Shown here: positions 40,837-42,670 of the stretch, in pieces
Layout of the letters: every line of letters starts with the position of its first letter
Position numbering within the stretch: position 1 is the stretch's first letter
NCBI GenBank assembly: GCA_910588825.1
Contig: CAJURF010000026.1
Location: forward strand, 1-42,670
DNA: 42,670 nt
Reading direction: 5' to 3'
DNA from: an uncultured Lachnospiraceae bacterium
Lineage (GTDB): Bacteria; Bacillota; Clostridia; Lachnospirales; Lachnospiraceae
Program-made: the position numbers and the translations under genes
Notes under the pieces: generated by a model
What the model was told of the DNA's origin: nothing
Seen by the model: the letters and a program-made list of their open reading frames with translations, nothing else
The model's database searches: none

Positions 40837-41445
40837 ATGCTTGATGAAAAATCGATAAACGCTGTCAGGAAGATTTTTTCCAAACACGATTATATAATGA
40901 CTACTGCCCAACTGGATTCCTACAGAATTTACTATGCTGATATTCAACAATTATTAAACGAGGGATTCATTGAAAAAATCAAACGGGGCTATTATCATTG
41001 GACGGAAATCTATGGCGAACAGGAAGTTAAAATTATCAACCGTCTGTTTCCCGATGCGGTGCTTTGTATGGAAACTGCCCTCTTTTACTATCAGTACAGC
41101 GACCGCAATCCTGCCGAATGGAATATTACGATTGATAAAAATGTCTCCAGAAGCCGTACAAATATTGACTATCCCTTTGTAAAGGCATATCGGGTTGAGC
41201 CTGTTTTAGTACCTCTTGGCGAAACAAAAGGCAGCATTAATTTTGTGGATGTCCGTATCTATGACCGTGACCGTACTATTTGCGATGTACTGCGGAATAT
41301 GAACAAAATGGATAAAGAGATTTTTAATAAGGCAATACAAGGGTATGTAAAAGACCCGAAAAAGAATATACCGAATCTGATGGAGTATGCCAAAGTATTG
41401 CGAATGCAAAAAAGAGTAAAAGAATTAATTGGAGTGTGGTTGTGA
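40837..41445 (+). CDS. abiEi: AbiEi-family antitoxin / transcriptional repressor
   Basis: A 202-residue protein of the type IV antitoxin AbiEi family. The N-terminal winged-helix domain (KHDYIMTTAQLDSYRIYYADIQQLLNEGFIEKIKRGYYH) binds the operator upstream. The C-terminal domain (LFPDAVLCMETALFYY, NFVDVRIYDRDRTICDVLRN) is the antitoxin part. AbiEi counters the toxin without binding it stably in the classical model. AGAGGTGAG precedes the ATG. Its stop overlaps the toxin start (TGATG). The pair gives abortive infection against phage or stabilises mobile DNA. Confidence 0.9.
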   Translation: MLDEKSINAVRKIFSKHDYIMTTAQLDSYRIYYADIQQLLNEGFIEKIKRGYYHWTEIYGEQEVKIINRLFPDAVLCMETALFYYQYSDRNPAEWNITIDKNVSRSRTNIDYPFVKAYRVEPVLVPLGETKGSINFVDVRIYDRDRTICDVLRNMNKMDKEIFNKAIQGYVKDPKKNIPNLMEYAKVLRMQKRVKELIGVWL

Positions 41446-42344
41446 TGGCTGATGTAGCGGCATCTGTTTTGGCAAAGCTTAAAAATAAGGCGAAGGCGGC
41501 AGGCATCAGCTATCAGCAGTGCCTACAGCTTTTTATGCAGGAGGAATTTTTGCGGAAGCTCTCAAAGTCTGGATATGATGATACACTTATTCTCAAGGGA
41601 GGATTGTTTATCTATACGCTCACCAATTTTGAAAGCCGAGCAACAATTGATGTGGATTTCTTGCTTTGTAGCGTTTCCAATTCATTGGATGAGGTAAAAG
41701 CCCTTATCCTAAAAATCCTTGCCACGCCTACGGGCAATGATTATATTGAGATGACTGCGAAAGGATTTGAGGAAATCTCGCCGCAGAGGAAGTATCACGG
41801 CATTAGTACACAGATTATCGGAAAGATAAAAAATGTCCGAGTTCCATTTAATGTGGATATTGGCGTGGGCGATGTGATTGTTCCCCGTGCCGAGCAGCGG
41901 ACTATCCATACACAACTTCCCGATTTTGAGGCTCCTGTTATTATGACCTATTCTATTGAAAGCACTATAGCGGAAAAGTTTGACGCTATCCTGCAACGAT
42001 TTGAACTAACAGGTAGAATGAAGGACTTTTACGATATTTACTATCTGGCAAGGAATTTCGATTTTGACGGAGCGAAATTGCAAACGGCAATATCCAGAAC
42101 ATTGGAACGGCGAGGGACACCCTACGAAAAGGACAGTTTTAAGCGTATTCTCACACTTGCCGAGGATATGGATATGCAGAAGCGGTGGAAATATTTCTTG
42201 AAAACCATAAAAGATGATACGCTTGAGTTTTCGGTGGTTATTGAGGGAATACGGAAATTCCTTGAGCCTGTATTTGATGCAATTGTGAATGAGGATGAGT
42301 GGCAAAAACAATGGACTACAATTAGTGGATGGAGGTCATTATGA
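41445..42344 (+). CDS. abiEii: AbiEii-family nucleotidyltransferase toxin
   Basis: A 299-residue toxin of the AbiEii (DNA polymerase beta-like nucleotidyltransferase) family. Motif I appears as LILKGGLFIYTLTNFESRATIDVDFLL near residue 44, with the two catalytic acidic residues in TIDVDF. The later conserved motif is TGRMKDFYDIYYLARN near residue 190. Members transfer nucleotides, for example to tRNA acceptor ends, and stop growth. The ATG at 41445 overlaps the antitoxin stop and has GGAG 10 nt upstream; the GTG at 41436 is too close to it. The stop overlaps another ATG (ATGA at 42341), the start of a broken third frame. Confidence 0.9.
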   Translation: MADVAASVLAKLKNKAKAAGISYQQCLQLFMQEEFLRKLSKSGYDDTLILKGGLFIYTLTNFESRATIDVDFLLCSVSNSLDEVKALILKILATPTGNDYIEMTAKGFEEISPQRKYHGISTQIIGKIKNVRVPFNVDIGVGDVIVPRAEQRTIHTQLPDFEAPVIMTYSIESTIAEKFDAILQRFELTGRMKDFYDIYYLARNFDFDGAKLQTAISRTLERRGTPYEKDSFKRILTLAEDMDMQKRWKYFLKTIKDDTLEFSVVIEGIRKFLEPVFDAIVNEDEWQKQWTTISGWRSL

Positions 42345-42409
42345 AGTTTAAATCTATTACAATAGAGGATATCTTTATGTTGCTGTCACACGAGCAAAAA
42401 GTAAGCTAA
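42341..42409 (+). pseudogene. Truncated third frame of the abiE operon
   Basis: GGAGGT lies 5 nt before an ATG that overlaps the abiEii stop (ATGA). It opens a frame reading MKFKSITIEDIFMLLSHEQ that stops after 22 codons. The good start signals suggest the head of a former third operon gene. About 9-16 codons in, the DNA switches to the tail of a helicase gene in another frame. Confidence 0.45.
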
Positions 42410-42516
42410 TTATTGTGAAACTAAACAACTATAATGCAAATTGTTTCCAAACTAATTTGGCAAAAATATTTGCTAAAAGTGGCGTGAGTATAAATGATGT
42501 ACTTATTCAAAAGTAG
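42352..42516 (+). pseudogene. C-terminal remnant of a UvrD-like helicase
   Basis: The frame reads YNRGYLYVAVTRAKSKLIIV, then KLNNYNANCFQTNLAKIF and a stop at 42514-42516. YVAVTRAK is the conserved last motif (motif VI) of UvrD/Rep/AddA superfamily 1 helicases. Only about 54 C-terminal residues remain, with no start, so it is a fragment fused by rearrangement to the end of the abiE operon. Confidence 0.6.
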
Positions 42517-42670
42517 GCGTATAGATTGGTTAATAACGAAGTGAGCCATTTTCGTGACCTCGCCCCAGAGAAGCAGCGGTAATGTTCCACTTACTGTATT
42601 TTGGGACGGGCATGATACGGTGGGATTCCCGATACATAGCTTTTCGACATTTGAGAGGATAAAGAAGTAT
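42517..42670 (+). pseudogene. Frameshifted start of an unrecognised gene, cut by the window end
   Basis: One frame reads VNNEVSHFRDLAPEKQR and stops at TAA (42589). The next frame continues with VPLTVFWDGHDTVGFPIHSFSTFERIKKY to the last base. Deleting one base in TAATGTT would join them as EKQRYVPLTVFWDG, so this looks like a one-base frameshift in a single gene. The second part is alike to the remnant at 40447-40659. No function is recognised. Confidence 0.4.

Overview
The window looks like chromosome from an anaerobic, spore-forming member of the Clostridia, most likely Lachnospiraceae (Blautia-like). The supporting genes are a one-chain pyruvate:ferredoxin oxidoreductase, a 2-hydroxyacyl-CoA dehydratase-type activase, QueH, the spore-coat manganese catalase CotJC, strong AGGAGG ribosome sites and Firmicutes-type promoters. 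The genus is inferred, not proven.

Positions 1-28,760 are ordinary chromosome with housekeeping and accessory genes. In order they are: a large BadF/HgdC-type activase (minus strand); a DUF3786 gene overlapping a GNAT acetyltransferase; an SDR dehydrogenase with an FGGY sugar kinase; a secreted M15-type peptidase; two small proteins of unknown function; queH; a transglutaminase-like lipoprotein; a DUF4203 membrane protein; an ABC-F ATPase; an Rrf2 regulator next to nifJ; a secreted NlpC/P60 protein; a DUF445 protein; a GlgX-type debranching enzyme; and a CsoR-controlled copper operon whose P-type ATPase carries a fused CopZ-like domain at its C-terminus. Two copies of a structured repeat (10,450 and 15,377) each sit at the predicted 5' end of a transcript.

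Positions 28,765-40,436 hold the most unusual feature. The coat catalase gene cotJC (minus strand) is in at least three pieces (40,436-40,207, 32,613-32,483 and 28,860-28,765). They are separated by two elements of 3,630 and 7,601 bp, each with its own large serine recombinase. Each element is bounded by an 8-bp direct repeat that is part of cotJC. Joining the pieces at these repeats gives one uninterrupted frame of 144 codons with the normal CotJC sequence and no stop or frameshift. Each recombinase is preceded by, and overlaps, a very small gene (54 and 47 codons), a candidate directionality factor. A Cu/Zn superoxide dismutase gene starts 3 nt after the cotJC stop, so it is probably the next gene of the same operon. 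A third break in cotJC lies at about 40,434. The arrangement resembles sporulation genes interrupted by developmentally excised elements (skin in sigK, SP-beta in spsM), but whether excision is regulated here is inference.

Element 1 carries a PD-(D/E)XK/AAA-like protein. Element 2 carries a TetR regulator, an MMPL-type exporter and a long secreted LxxG-repeat protein, with three copies of a TGACT-N3-AGTCA-like operator. Positions 40,437-42,670 carry an AbiE toxin-antitoxin pair under a promoter flanked by 14-bp inverted repeats. It lies among gene remnants: a truncated C-terminal coding piece, a helicase tail, a broken short reading frame and a frameshifted gene running off the end.
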